The position numbers and the translations under genes were made by a program. Below are positions 49,101 through 61,575 of a stretch of 64,000 nucleotides of DNA, piece by piece. The DNA comes from Vitis vinifera (lineage: Eukaryota > Streptophyta > Magnoliopsida > Vitales > Vitaceae). The stretch is from NCBI RefSeq assembly GCF_030704535.1, contig NC_081809.1, positions 1,472,501-1,536,500 on the forward strand, in the 5' to 3' direction. Each line of letters begins with the position of its first letter. Positions within the stretch are counted from its first letter, which is position 1. The notes under the pieces are model-generated. The model was not told where the DNA came from and did no database searches. It saw only the letters and a list, made by a program, of their open reading frames with translations.

Positions 49101-52100
49101 ACCCTGCTTCAAGGAAAAAGTGAAGGAAGGACAAATACATGTGGAAGTGCAAACAGATATCCATAAAGAACAAACAAAATAAGACAAGAAAAAGTTCATC
49201 TTCATTGATAAAGAGTGTTAACGGACCAGGGCATTTACAGACACTTATTTTCCATTTCACGTCATTAGAGTAATGAGAGAGAGCACATTAGAAATGAAGG
49301 GCTTCAAATTATTGCACTTCAGGATAATGAGTTATTATTATTGTTGTTGTTGTTGTTGCTGCTGCTGCTGCTGCTGTTGTTATTGTCATTATCATCATTT
49401 TGGATAGACAAAGCAAACTAAACATGACTACTGCAATACAATTGTGAAAGCAGAAAATCAAATATACACTTGCCACATTTTTTGAGCATTTTATCTGATA
49501 TGTGAAGAACAAAATATATCACATTAGTTCTATACCTCAAAAACATAATAAACTCACTACAATTTTAACATGATACCAGACGTCAACAAATAAGGATTAC
49601 AAGCTTAAGACCTGATCCATGATAAAATGTATACAATATAAATATGGGCACTACTAAAAAGCTACTGATGTAAAGTAATGGAGACCTGATAGAACATATG
49701 AAATCAATTTAGCGTAGAATACGATGTTATGTTGTTACATACTTTATTTGACTGCAGTTAACTTCTATAAAATGGGAAAATAAACATAAAAGAATCCCAC
49801 ATTTTGGAATACTGACATATTCAATGTTTAGGAAACTGATACTTGAAGTGAATACTTTATCAGTATCCTAGGTTAGTAGGTACTTGAAGTGTCTTTGTTG
49901 GCCACTATGAAAAACATTGGAACATGGAATATGTCTTCAACATGTCTATTGATCACATAAGTACCCAACAGAAGTGTTCAAAAAAGATAAAGAAAACAAG
50001 TTCTTAATTCATTCTAAGTTGCCATAGATTATGGTAACATGTTGCTTTGTTGCATGGGTACAAGTGAATGAAGTACACATGTTGGACATTCTGTATTAGA
50101 TTGATACTTCAGATTAGCCTAAGGTATGGAACAAGAACAAAAAAAGGAAAAGAAAAAAAAAAATAGGTCACTTGTGTCTCCATGTCCTAAGATTTAGAGA
50201 TTACTTGAATTCACACCCAACACTGATAACATGGAAAGCACCTGAGTCCATGCAATGGTTCATAAAATTGATGGTGCCAATACATCCTAATTATTTTTTA
50301 GTGCAGCTCAACCAACAGCCTAGACAATATGATGGTAGGCACTCCATCAACATTTTTGGTGTTCAAAACACTAGATAAATGGTCAGGATAATGATTTTAA
50401 CACAAACTACATGCATAGAATATTTATCAAAAAGAAAAATATGTGTACATGTAAAATAAAATTTAGCAATTTGCTATTGAATTTATAATCACAAGATGAT
50501 GTTGAATATAATATGAAAAGGCCAAAAGGACATAATAAAATATAAATAATAAAAAAATAAAGCTTTCAGATGCAGCCTAATCAAGACAAACTATTTGTCC
50601 ACCTCTCTCAATCACACATGCACACACAAGCATATTTCATTTGGCAGTGCCATCTCTTCTCTATCTTTCTATCAGACACACGCACGCACAAAAGCACAAA
50701 CAAACACAAACACTTACATTTGATTTGATATTATTCTTCAATGTTTATGATAAATGTTCAGCTAAGTTCTTCAGCATGAACTGATTGTGGTTGAATGCAA
50801 GCTTCTTCAGTACTGGTAAAGTTAAAAAGGCCCCTTGCTTACTTTGACTATATGGTTAGCCTCAAATTCATGTTATGTTACTTATGTATACCAATTAATA
50901 CATATAATATTAATACGGTGTCCCAATAAGTTCTGAAAGTTCCTACTTTCAAGATAGGCATTCGAGTTACAAGGTACAAAAGGCATCTAAAGGTTGAGTC
51001 AACATTTAGTGGACTTTGCTATAAATACTTAAGAACCCAAATCAAGGTAGCCCATGCTTTACATTGGCTAAAGTGAACCAAGAGCTGGAATGGAATCCAA
51101 GAGTCTGTTTTGTGGTATGCAAAAGGTAATAGATCTATGCCAACAGCCATGAAAGTCTAATGATCCTCATGGGTGGTGATACCCTCCACATGAGTTCTTC
51201 AGAGGATTTTGCAAGGAAGCTATTTCCTTGGATTTCATTTTCTGATTCCAGAAATTCAGGTAAACTGACTATTCTTATAGAGAAACTAAAACAGTGGATT
51301 GGGCATTTCGCTTCAGCATTCCCCATTATAGTTAGCAAATACTAGACACACCATTGTGTTGTACTTCTGCCTAGCATTTTAATGTACAAATCTATCACAC
51401 AGCCCAGGCCATAGGAGAAAATGAGAACCACCACCACAACTGGTGGTATAGAATAAACTTTAGGATTTCAGGAATGGCCATTCTTTTGTGACATGACTTC
51501 TCTTTTTGCGACTCATCCATTCAAAATCATGCATTTAAAAGAAGAATATATGCACAAAATACAGTTGAGTAGTTAAACTCTATGGGTTGCCCAAAAGCTC
51601 TCTTAACTTACACAAAACAGAATGTCCAGAAGCTTAATAATTCATAATCACATAAAGAGCGAAGGTAGAAATAGGGCTGACCAGGATAATAAGAAACTTA
51701 GACATCCCGATCATTGCAACTACCGAGAAAATGCTGCACCATATGACTGAGAAAAAGGACGTTGTCCCCATTCGCAAAAAGGAGTCAATTCCCCTGATAG
51801 TACAGTCCAACCAAACCATTGACAGAAGAAGCATTATGTTCCCAAAATACATAAGCCATTTCAAAATAATAGGATATGTTTGCTCAATCTTCATACGAAT
51901 ACAATCACGTGCATTTAATATCCTGATATTTAGACTGATGAAGAATGGTTTCTGCCTCTCTAACCATTCATTAGCTGCCTTCAAGATGGACAATGCTGAA
52001 GCCCTCAAACTTCTAACCACCATAGTATCAGAGAACTCAGAATTTTTCATTGCTTTTTCTGAAGGCAATCCATTTGGCGAGCATCCTGAACTACCACTTG

Positions 52101-52515
52101 GATGTTTTGAACCATTGTTAGTCCTAGGGGACGTCCCATTTTCTTCTCTTATGCTGAAAGCCTCGGTCATAAATTGATTCCCAGCACATTCTCCTGGATT
52201 ACTCCCAGGAGGTACTGAATGGTCCAGACCATGGGTTGTATCCATTTCTTGCTTCTCCTTTCTAAGAGATTTCCCAGATCTTTGTTTGCTTTTCTTCTCA
52301 TCTCCTGCCGAACTAGTTTTATTCGCAGTTTCTGTCAAAGGATTGCTTGCTTGGTTACCATTTGGGAGCTCCTCTCCAGCGACGATCTTCACCTCACCTG
52401 TTTGGACCCTTTCTTTTGTATCTGGCACTCCACGCCCTGAATCTGAAACCTTTCTCTTGTGGTTGGATGAATGGCGATCTAACCCATTCTTCTGTTGATT
52501 TCCCTTACGAGCCAT
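46109..52515 (-). CDS. Membrane J-domain protein with JIV domain (DNAJC14-like, At5g49580-like)
   Basis: Nine exons: 52515-51682, 48992-48863, 48759-48308, 48015-47935, 47835-47737, 47607-47449, 47251-47165, 46964-46893 and 46438-46109, giving 747 residues. The N-terminal ~200 residues are polar and Ser/Lys-rich. Several membrane spans follow (about 215-385: WLMYFGNIMLLLSMVWLDC, VSVLMGVFLGFTLASLVIAI). The J domain starts DHYSALGLSRFENIDVSLLK and has the required HPD at 477-479. A zinc-ribbon-like site (C562, C565, C584, C587) opens the JIV domain (QAKDGDGWVEQSTQPFFFGI). The C-terminus is Gly/Ser-rich and ends KRKKKGKKQW. Human DNAJC14 has a related plan and works at the ER. The first donor, GTCAGC, is weak but in phase. 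A 5' UTR intron is likely (donor near 53848). Confidence 0.93.
48993..51681 (-). other. Large first coding intron of the J-domain gene
   Basis: 2.7 kb without a recognised domain. Near 49330-49400 there is an imperfect trinucleotide microsatellite. The plus-strand open frame near 51160-51345 is not recognised and is more likely chance. Confidence 0.5.
49332..49400. repeat. Compound trinucleotide microsatellite (TTA/TTG/CTG)n
   Basis: Consecutive TTA, TTG and CTG/GCT triplets, then TTG/TTA again, inside the intron of the J-domain gene. A likely polymorphic marker. Confidence 0.8.
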
Positions 52516-55330
52516 GGCAAGTAATGTTGTAATTTTAAAGTCAAGGAGAAATCAATTTAAATTATAAAGGTGATGAAGCCATCCCATGCAAGCTAATTTG
52601 ACATCGAAGGTATGACCTATCAATAAAGAATGTAAACAGTTAGTATATTTGAAAAGGCAACAATAGCCTAAAGCAAGTTGCTAACAACCATCCACAACAT
52701 GATTTATGTTATAACTTGACACTGAAACTTTTTAACAAACTGATAATTAGAAATCACCCCCATAAACCATTATGAGGCAAAGTTTTTTCTTAGGCAGCAA
52801 CAAACCCCATATCCTAAAGAGATAAATGAGAATAAAAGCAGTGTAAGTGATTCCTAAGTTTGGTCTTCAATGGTTCAACAGACAAGGCACATTAGAATTG
52901 ATCGTTGTTATGAATTATCTTCTAAATTACAAACATAAAGATGGGCTACAGTAATATTCATTTCTTGATTTCAAAGTTCAGCTAGTTCAAAGGTGAGAAG
53001 TATCTGAAACCACTACATGGAAGCCAACAATCACTACCACACTAATAGTTCTATACGCCCCGGACAACAACCGTACATACCCATACAAAAAGAAAAAAAG
53101 AAAAGGTGAACAGTGAACATTTGGGCAATGCACAAAAGAATTTACCTCCATGCCACTTCATTGAAGCGCTTTGAAAACTACAACAAAAGGGGAAAACCGG
53201 CAATTGGACCTTGTGAATAGAGGACCACGGACAGGACAAGCATAAACCAAAATTTTCAAGATGGCAAAGGATGAACACCCAATATGGAATACAAATATGT
53301 CAGTCTTGAAGTCTAAATTACCCCCTTTCACCCAGAAATAATTTCACCAAAGCAATTCATGCAATAACACCTCATAATAAACCATATAGCTGATGATGAC
53401 AAAACCCTCTCCCTTAATTTACTTGTCAATAAAAACATAGGAAAACAACAAGACTAACTCAGCCGAACAGTTGGGCAGTCTCAGTCGAAAGCAAGGGCTT
53501 TCAGGTTCCCAAGTTCCAAACAATGCAATACGGAAGTTCCAGAACCCCGATTTCTTTCATTTTCCCAAATTTTCTCAGCAACCAAACAAGGCATTCGTTG
53601 CACAGCCCAAAATTTCCCCAGCAAACCCATAGATGATAGAGAAACCATTGAATACCCAAACCCCCATAATTCCACAGTCCAAACAGAAACCCACCTCGAT
53701 TTTATCGAGGACCGACTATTCACCAACAAAAACTAAAATCGGAAAAGAAAAAAGCCGCACCCGATTAATCAAATGCATAAATCCTCCAAAAAAAACCCCA
53801 AAATTTTTTATAATCCGATATCAGATATTACACATTTTTACGGACATACCTGCGGAAACACCACATGCAGTTGGGCCTTCTCCCCTGTAAGAAGACGAAG
53901 GGGGAGAGAGAGAGGGGCGATTAAGGAAGGGAAAAAAAGAGGCTTGGCTTTTGGGTTCTAGTATCAGTTTGTGTATGTGAGCTCTTTCTCTCTCCCCGTT
54001 GGCGGCTCAGTCATGGCCTTCTATGGATGTTGGAGAATTCACAGCTGTATTCGCGCATCTACGATGCATTTCATACTCGCTTCTTCGGAGTCTAGTCTAA
54101 AAAATGCCTTCTGTTTTTTTCCTCTTTTATTTTTTATTTTTTAATAAATAAAAAAATCAAATATCACTTTGATTTTAGCAAAATGAAATAAATTTTTTTT
54201 AAAAAATCACTTATTTTTTAAAATAACATAATTAAATTTTATCAATATCATATGCATTTGATAGTTTTGTTTATATTCTTTGCTTTTTTTAAATAGAAAT
54301 ATAATACTTTTATTTATATTCTTTATTTATTTTAAATAAAAAAATTTAAACTTAAAAAAAATAATATATATATATAAGTTTTTTTTAGAAACATATTAAT
54401 AATTTAATTTTTAGAGAAATTTTTTATTTTTTATTTGTTCAAAACTGTTCTAATATTCATCCGTATTTGACTAACATTTGCACCTGCAAAAATTAATATA
54501 ATAGTTAAATAATAATAAAATAAAATAAAAGAAGAAGAAGTATAAAAGAATTTGTTTGTAAGAAGGGGATGGTAAAATGTGAGGGTAAAATAAGGGGGAG
54601 GAGGTGAAGTGGTAATGGGAGAGAGCGTGAGAGACACGCGCAGAGTGACAAGGTGTGGGCAACCATCATCTTGTCATGGACCATGGTGGTTCAGTTCAGG
54701 CTCATGCTACAGCATTTTTTCTTTTTCTTTTTTTGTCCATCACTTAAGGCAGATGAATTTGATATGTAGAAAACCTGAAGGACAATAAAGAAAAAAAAAA
54801 AAAGGAAAAAGAAAGAAGGTATTTCGCGGCATATTTTTGGATCCTATGTAGGGCTTTTTGTTCAGAGACATTGCTGGCATTTCCTTATCATCTGATTATA
54901 TAGGTAGGGCATTTAAAGCCTGTTTGGAGTGTGAAATGCATTTTAAGGAAAATTATTCAATATTTAGATATAAATAACAAATTTATTTTGACTATTTATT
55001 AAATAATAAAATTAAAAATTAAAATTTATTTTCAAAAATTTGTTACATACCTAATTCCTACTAAAAAGGTTTACCTAATCACTATCATGACCAACCCACA
55101 TCATTCTTAATCTGGGACTTAGGCTGAGATTTTTGCAATTTTGAATTTACATGGGCTAATGGCCCAACCAGGACTTACTCGTTGCAGCCTATTCCTTCGG
55201 CACCTTTCTTATACAGAGAAGGGCAAACTGGAATAAAGTTTCTTAAATACCAAGCTTAATTTTATTATCTCAGGTTTTTTTGGTTTCATACGGCTAGACT
55301 TTGTTGGTTTGAAATTTCATCAAATACTTC
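52516..55330. other. J-domain gene 5' UTR/promoter and intergenic spacer
   Basis: 52516 to about 53990 contains the 5' UTR, a probable UTR intron (donor near 53848, GCAG/GTATGT on the minus strand), and a CT/GA-rich leader. From 54100 to 54640 and 54950 to 55050 the DNA is A/T-rich. No gene is recognised. The final five bases, ACTTC, are the target duplication of the next element. Confidence 0.4.
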
Positions 55331-58300
55331 TATGAACCCCGCATTTCGGCTCATGGATTTCCCACTTGATGGTGAGCTCAATTTTTTTTATTTTAAAAAA
55401 ATGATTTTTATTATTTGAAAAATGACTTGGAGTCGCCACTTATTTTTGTTTTTATTTTAAAAAGGTAAACAAAATAAGAAAGAAAACCCTAAGTGCGACT
55501 CCTTATTTTGGAAAAGGTGATTTACGAAAAACCGGATCGGGTTCGGGGGTCAGGTTACTTATCGGGAAGGTACGGTAAAAACCGTAGCACCCCTCTAAGT
55601 CCCTAAAGTCGGGTCTCTACTAATAAAATGAAACTGACGTGACAATCAATAGAAAAATCAATGAATACTCAAATCGATCATGCACATATGAGAATCAAAA
55701 CATGCATATAGAATGACCAGAAATGGAATAGATGCGTACCTGGGCCACAATCGAGCAATGCGCTATCATAAAAATGGGGTTAGTGTATAATAAAGAGTAC
55801 AAAATATATCACTTGCATTACCAAACAGAAACTAAAACTGTTCGAGGGAAAAACTATATTTTTTTTAAATTCATTTGAAAATTAGAGTCTTGGAGATTAT
55901 TTGAAAATTGGATTTTTAGGAATTAAATGTAAGAATGAGAATTTTTAGAAATTAAATTTTAAAGAAATTGGAATTTTGGAAATGATTTGAGAGTTCGGGA
56001 TTTTAAACGAGTGGGTAAGTGGATGAGTGAATAAGTAAAGGGATGGAATAATAACAATGGTGAAACAATAAAGATTAGGTAAATAATTACAAAAGATGGA
56101 ATTTTAGAGATTTGAAGATGTGAATTTAGAGTTTGAGAACTTAAGAATTTATTCAGGGATGAGATCTTTGGTATATGAGTAACTGAATAAGTAAGTGGAT
56201 GGGATAACATTAATAACGAGAATAATCATTAAACGGCGATATTTGGATGGTGGAGCTTTTGAGGTTGGAAATTAGATTTGGAAGTCGGGTTCTAATGAAT
56301 TAAACTTTAACAATTAGATTAAATAGATAATATGGAATAATAATGCTACTTAACGGAAACAATATTTTAACGAATAGAAAGTGAGTAGTGGAATCTTTAA
56401 GATTAAAAATTAAATTAGGACGTTGAATTTTTGAAGAGTTGGACCTTAAATAAATAAATAGAGAGGGGATAAAAATTCTAATTACTGAAAATAACATTTA
56501 GGCGAATGATGGAATTTTTGGGATTGAAAGTCAAATTAGGACATGGGGTTTTCGAAAGATTGGACTTTAAACATATATGGGATAATGATTCTAATTGATG
56601 GGGATAACATTTAAACGAATTATAGAATTTTTAGGATTGAAAAATTAAATTAAGACATAAGGTTTTTGAAGAATTATATTTTAAAAAAATAAACTAACAT
56701 AGGGTAATAATACTAATTGATGAAAATAACATTTAAACGAATAAAAGAAGATAGTGGAATTTTTAGGGATGAAAATTAAGTTCAATGATTGAGATTTTTA
56801 AAAGAGATAAACAAGTATGTAGTTTCTAACTGACGAAAATAACATTTAGACAAATAGTGGAATTTTTAGGATTGAAAATTAAATTATGACATTGGATTTT
56901 TGAAAGATTAGACTTTGAATAAATAAATATGAGACAATAATTCCTAATTAACGAAAATGACATTTAGACGAATAGTGAAATTTTTTAGGACTTGGAAAAT
57001 GAAATTAGGGCATTGGATATTTGAAGGATTGAATTTTAAATAAATAAACTAATATAGGATAATAATACTAATTAATGAAAATAACATTTAAATGAATAAA
57101 AATGAATAGTGGAATTTTTAGAGTTGAAAATTAAATTAGGACGTTGGGTTTTTGAAGAATTGGATTTTAAATAAATAAATAGATATATGATAATAATTCT
57201 ACTTAAGGAAGATAACATTTAGACGAATAAGGTTTGAACGGACTATTGAAAAATTGAATTAAGACATGGGATTTTTGAAGGGTTAGACTTTGAATAATTA
57301 GGTAAATATATGATAATAATTCTAATTGATGAAAATAAAATTTAAGTGAATTATTGAAGAATTAAATTAAGACATGATTTCCTTGAAAGATTTAGACTTT
57401 AAATAGCTAGATAATGTGGGATAAATAATTCTAATGGATGAAAATGAGATTTAAACAAATATTTGAAGAATTAAATTAAGACATGAGATTTTTTTGGTGG
57501 ATTAGACTTTGAATAACTAATAAATATGGGATAATGATTCGATTTATGAAAATAAGATTTAAACAAGTATTTGAAGAATTAAATTAAAACATGGGATTTT
57601 TGAAGGATTAGACTAGATAGATAAATGAATATAGGATAATAATTCTAATTGATGAACATAAAATTTAAACGAATATTTGAAGAATTAAATTAAGACATGT
57701 GATTTTTTTTTTATGGATTAGGCTTTGAATAACTAATAAATATGGGATAATGATTCGATTTATGAAAATAAGATTTAAACAAATATTTGAAGAATTAAAT
57801 TAAAACAAGGGATTTTTGAAGGATTAGCATAAGGCCCTTCATCCACACGAACTGGGCCTGGACGCCAACTCAAGCCCAAGTCCAATGACATCAATGGGCA
57901 AGCCCAAGGCACCCACTACCTTCAAGACAAACTTGGACCTTTCATCTAATCCAGCCCACTAAGGCCCAAGTTGATTCTCATCTCCCTTTGGGCCTTTCAT
58001 CACATGCTCTTCTTCTTCACCTCAGGCGACGACGACGGAGGGAATGGAGGTGAGAGAGGCATCGCCGGAGGTCTTCGAAGTTGGTCCAAGCTGCCAACCC
58101 TCCGCGCCGCCTCGATTGCTGCCGCATATGCCGTGTTTGTCGTCATGTTCCAATGTCGGCATCCGGAAGTGGAGCCAGCAGCGGCGGCCTGGTGTCGGTG
58201 TCTGAGAGTGGGGCTAGCAGCTGCGGCCTTTATAGGCGCGTGAGGAGCTTCCTCGGTCGAACCTGGCCGTCTGGGGGAGAGTTCGCCACGTGCGTCGTCG

Positions 58301-59196
58301 ACAATGCCACTACCACCGAGTTCCTGTAGCAGGCGGCCTGTGTAGAGTGGCTTCAAGGGATGGCGACGATGAGGGGAGAGTTGATGGCGACGCCGTCACG
58401 TAGAATTCGAGGTGCATGGGACTCGTCGGAGCGCCGTAAGAGAGCCTCATGCTCCCAGAACTGCATCCGGGGCTCTCCATTGCTAGGATTTTGGAGCTTT
58501 GGCGTTAGGCTCGAAGTGGAGTTGGAGTTTTGAGCATCTCCGGCTGCTATCTTGGTAGACGTCTTCTTCTGGTGTTTTGAGGAGTGAGAAAACGGGAGGA
58601 AAATGAGGAGGAAAAATGGAGGGTAGGAGTGGATGTGCAGTTCACGTGTGCATGAACAGGAGGTTGGTAGCATGAGAGGTATGAAGAAAGAGATTGCTAA
58701 GGAACCGAGCAAGGATGAGAGGTCTGAGGATTTAATCGTTGTAACCTCACTTCATGCATTATCAACAGATTGAAAAACCAATTGAACGAACGGAAAATAA
58801 ACTAATGTATGACCATCAATCACCACCTTGAGACCAAACATGAATCATTTTGCAACAAAAGAATAAGAAAATGTGAAAGGGAGCCGAAACAGAGCAATAC
58901 TCACAAGCAATCAGCAAAAAGATCCCTCCTCCTGCTTGCCTCTCTTCCCTGTGTCCCCCCCACTCACCCTCAGCTCTCTTCTTCCCCCAGCCAAGCCTCT
59001 GTTCCTATCTTCCTTGGCAAGCCCCTACTTGTTTTCCTGTTCCTCCATCAGCAGCATGGCCTCCTTGCTCCTTTGCTGCCCGTCCGATCCGGCTTCCCTC
59101 TAGGAGAAAAAGGGGTCCCCCTCCTTATTTAAAAAAAAGAAATGCAAAGAAGTCCAGAAAACTCTCCCCCCGAGCCCCTCACAAAATGGGTCTACA
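55331..59196. mobile_element. Probable solo LTR of a large gypsy-type element, 3.9 kb
   Basis: The segment starts TATGAACCCCGCATTTCGGC, ends GGGTCTACA, and is flanked by identical ACTTC (55326-55330 and 59197-59201). No gag, pol or internal LTR pair is visible inside. The TA start would be a mutated TG; the CA end is normal. LTRs of several kilobases are known in Tat/Ogre elements. Inside are a GGAGTCGCCACTTAT-containing block (about 55430-55620), a degenerate ~110-bp tandem array (about 56380-57830), and a GC-richer right third (57840-59100) with spurious open frames. Orientation was not determined. Confidence 0.6.
56386..57830. repeat. Degenerate tandem array, unit about 105-130 bp
   Basis: A motif like TGGAATTTTTAGGATTGAAA recurs near 56386, 56511, 56623, 56754, 56859, 56978 and 57110. 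Then a shorter variant, GAAGAATTAAATTAAGACAT, recurs near 57358, 57465, 57574, 57680 and 57791 with a spacing of 106-111. Each unit also has GATAATAATTCTAATTGATG and ACATTTAAACGAAT. About a dozen copies are present. Confidence 0.75.
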
Positions 59197-59201
59197 ACTT
59201 C

Positions 59202-61575
59202 TTTATCATTTTCACATATTTTCCATTTCACTCGAAATAAATAAAGTGTTTGATAAAATTTCAAAATCAACAAGGTTTAGATGTATTCAACCAACAAGGA
59301 GGTGAGTGAAATTAACTTTAAATACTAAAAACAACAATTGCTCCGAGTAAAATTAGAAATGAAACTAGATATAAAAATTGATTCTGTGGAACCCAAAACT
59401 CTGCTATTTATGATTTTGATTCTTCTCTTATTCTACTTTGATTCACCTTCATTTCTATTCTTATACCAAGTGCCAAACACGTCATAATGATAGCTTTATT
59501 TGATTGATGGGATACAACATATGATATAATAAGACATCCGATTGCATATTCTATCTCATATCTCATATTTGATCAATGATGTAATAAAATAAATTATACC
59601 ATTATTTCTTCTAGAATGAAATACGATAAATGGTGTGATATACTATGTTCTATATGAGATAAGAAAATTTTAAATTGAGATTCGAGATATAATATTCAAG
59701 GGATCATATTACAAAAGTGATATATCTTCATATCCTATCTTATCAGTCATATGCTGCTTAAAGGTATTTGTTAATAGCATGAATGACTTAAAGCCAAGGT
59801 TGGCTCAACTCCATTTTCAAACTAGTGAATCTCTGACAGGAAATTATTCAGATATATCTTTTCATAATATGTGGGATTGGGTCCATTCCCAGCCAAAAAG
59901 ACTTGTATCCTGTAAAACTCCTTAGCAACCTAAAGAAGAACGAATAGTTCAGAAGGAACAAAGTTGTATGATGAAGGAAAATAAACTCACTACAACAAAG
60001 TGATCAAGATCAACCCTATGCTCCAACTACATATTTCTTTGATGTAAAGACTAATAAGATACCTCTAAAAATCATGGCATTTTGCTATCTATCCAAATAT
60101 AAATATATGATTCAGCATTCCTAAGTTTCCATGTGCAGAACTAGTACAAGAGGCAGAAGGAAGTTGACTACAGTTTACAGTTGGACATGATCATACAAAT
60201 TTGGCAGCAATGGCTTAAAACTGAGATGAATCTAATCTGCATTAATACTTTGCAATATGAAAAACAGAGGGGAGAAAAGGCAAAAAAAACTCCATGTCTT
60301 TTCCAGTATGAAAATAGAAATAATGAATGAAAAAATTTCCAGTAGCAAAAGAGGGAAAATTGGAGTATCCTTAAGATCAGACCAAGGGACAAGTTAACTA
60401 GCTAAATAATATAAATCATATGAGTATGTGAAGATACTGACTTCTGAATGGAAAAAACAGAAGCCCTTAAGAGGTCAAAATTAGTTCCACAGCTAGGTAA
60501 TCAATTTGAATCCTCAAATTTTTGAAAAGCAAAGTAGAGGAATGTTGAGTCACTAACAACCACTTAACCAAGATGAGTAATGCCAAGCTCATCCTGAAGT
60601 AAACACTGTTCTTCACACCCCTAAATTGAGATTCCTGGTCAGGAAATACCTCTAAATAAAAACCTAGTACTTGGCTTGACAACCACGGGGAAAGAAAGTA
60701 GAGGGATGATGTTGTCCGCAGAATAAGAAACGTGTGGCTAAAGTGAGAATGACCATTTGAAAGTGTTGAAACGATCAGTTTCACTAAGGAGATAATGGCA
60801 GACTAAGAAAAAAGGCTAGAAAGAAGAGATCATGAGAAGGTCAATTTTGATAAGACCCATTTTAGATTAGATTCATTAGAATACTAAGGTGAATGAATAA
60901 AAAACTGGAAAAAAAATGAGATGAAAAAGATAACTGCAATCTACTCTCCACACTGGAGTTGGAGACCAAAAAAGAGTCATTGAGGATTCTGATTTAAAAT
61001 CTCATTTTCTAAATATCATTGCATATGATATAATAGCGGATCTGCTCCTATATGAAGAACAATGGAGGAAAAGGATTGTATTGATGAAGACTTGTGGGGT
61101 CGGGTTGGGTTGAATTGGTGTATAGGATTCAATTTGAAACACAACTTTTGAACACTTCAACTGCATGCTATAAACCAGCTGTCAAATTCCCATGATGAAC
61201 TCAAGCAATGAGAATGATCCACTGTGAATGCTAATGGTTAACCCCGGGCCATCATCACTTTCCCTTCCCTTCCCAAATCATTTCAAACGAATTAATGTAG
61301 ACATGGAACGAGATCTAAAGTTTAATACAAGCTTGCAAGAATTGCATAGTTTGGAACAAGTAAATTTAATCGGTCAAGTAAGTAGCAAACTGCTCAGCTA
61401 ATTAACCATGGTAAGATGAGAAGATCCCAGACAAAGCTACAATAATGAAAACCAAAATCCCATATACCACACAAGTAAATTTATGAAAACTTCAATAGAT
61501 ACCAATTATTCTTCGCATAGCAGTGCTACCAATAAGAAAATTATGTACATGAGTTCAGTAAGTGTATTGCAAACT
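59202..61575. other. Intergenic region and F-box 3' UTR
   Basis: No supported gene. The short open frames at 60168-60784 are Leu/Phe/Ser-rich without a recognised domain. The last 100-200 bases before 61576 are the F-box 3' UTR. Confidence 0.4.

Noticed and set aside
51160-51345. Plus-strand 61-codon open frame in the J-domain gene intron
   Set aside because: It looks protein-like by eye, but no family could be named and no splice context was found.
57971-59132. Open frames in the GC-richer right third of the solo LTR
   Set aside because: Ala/Pro/Ser-rich frames on both strands, without domains; explained by LTR base composition.
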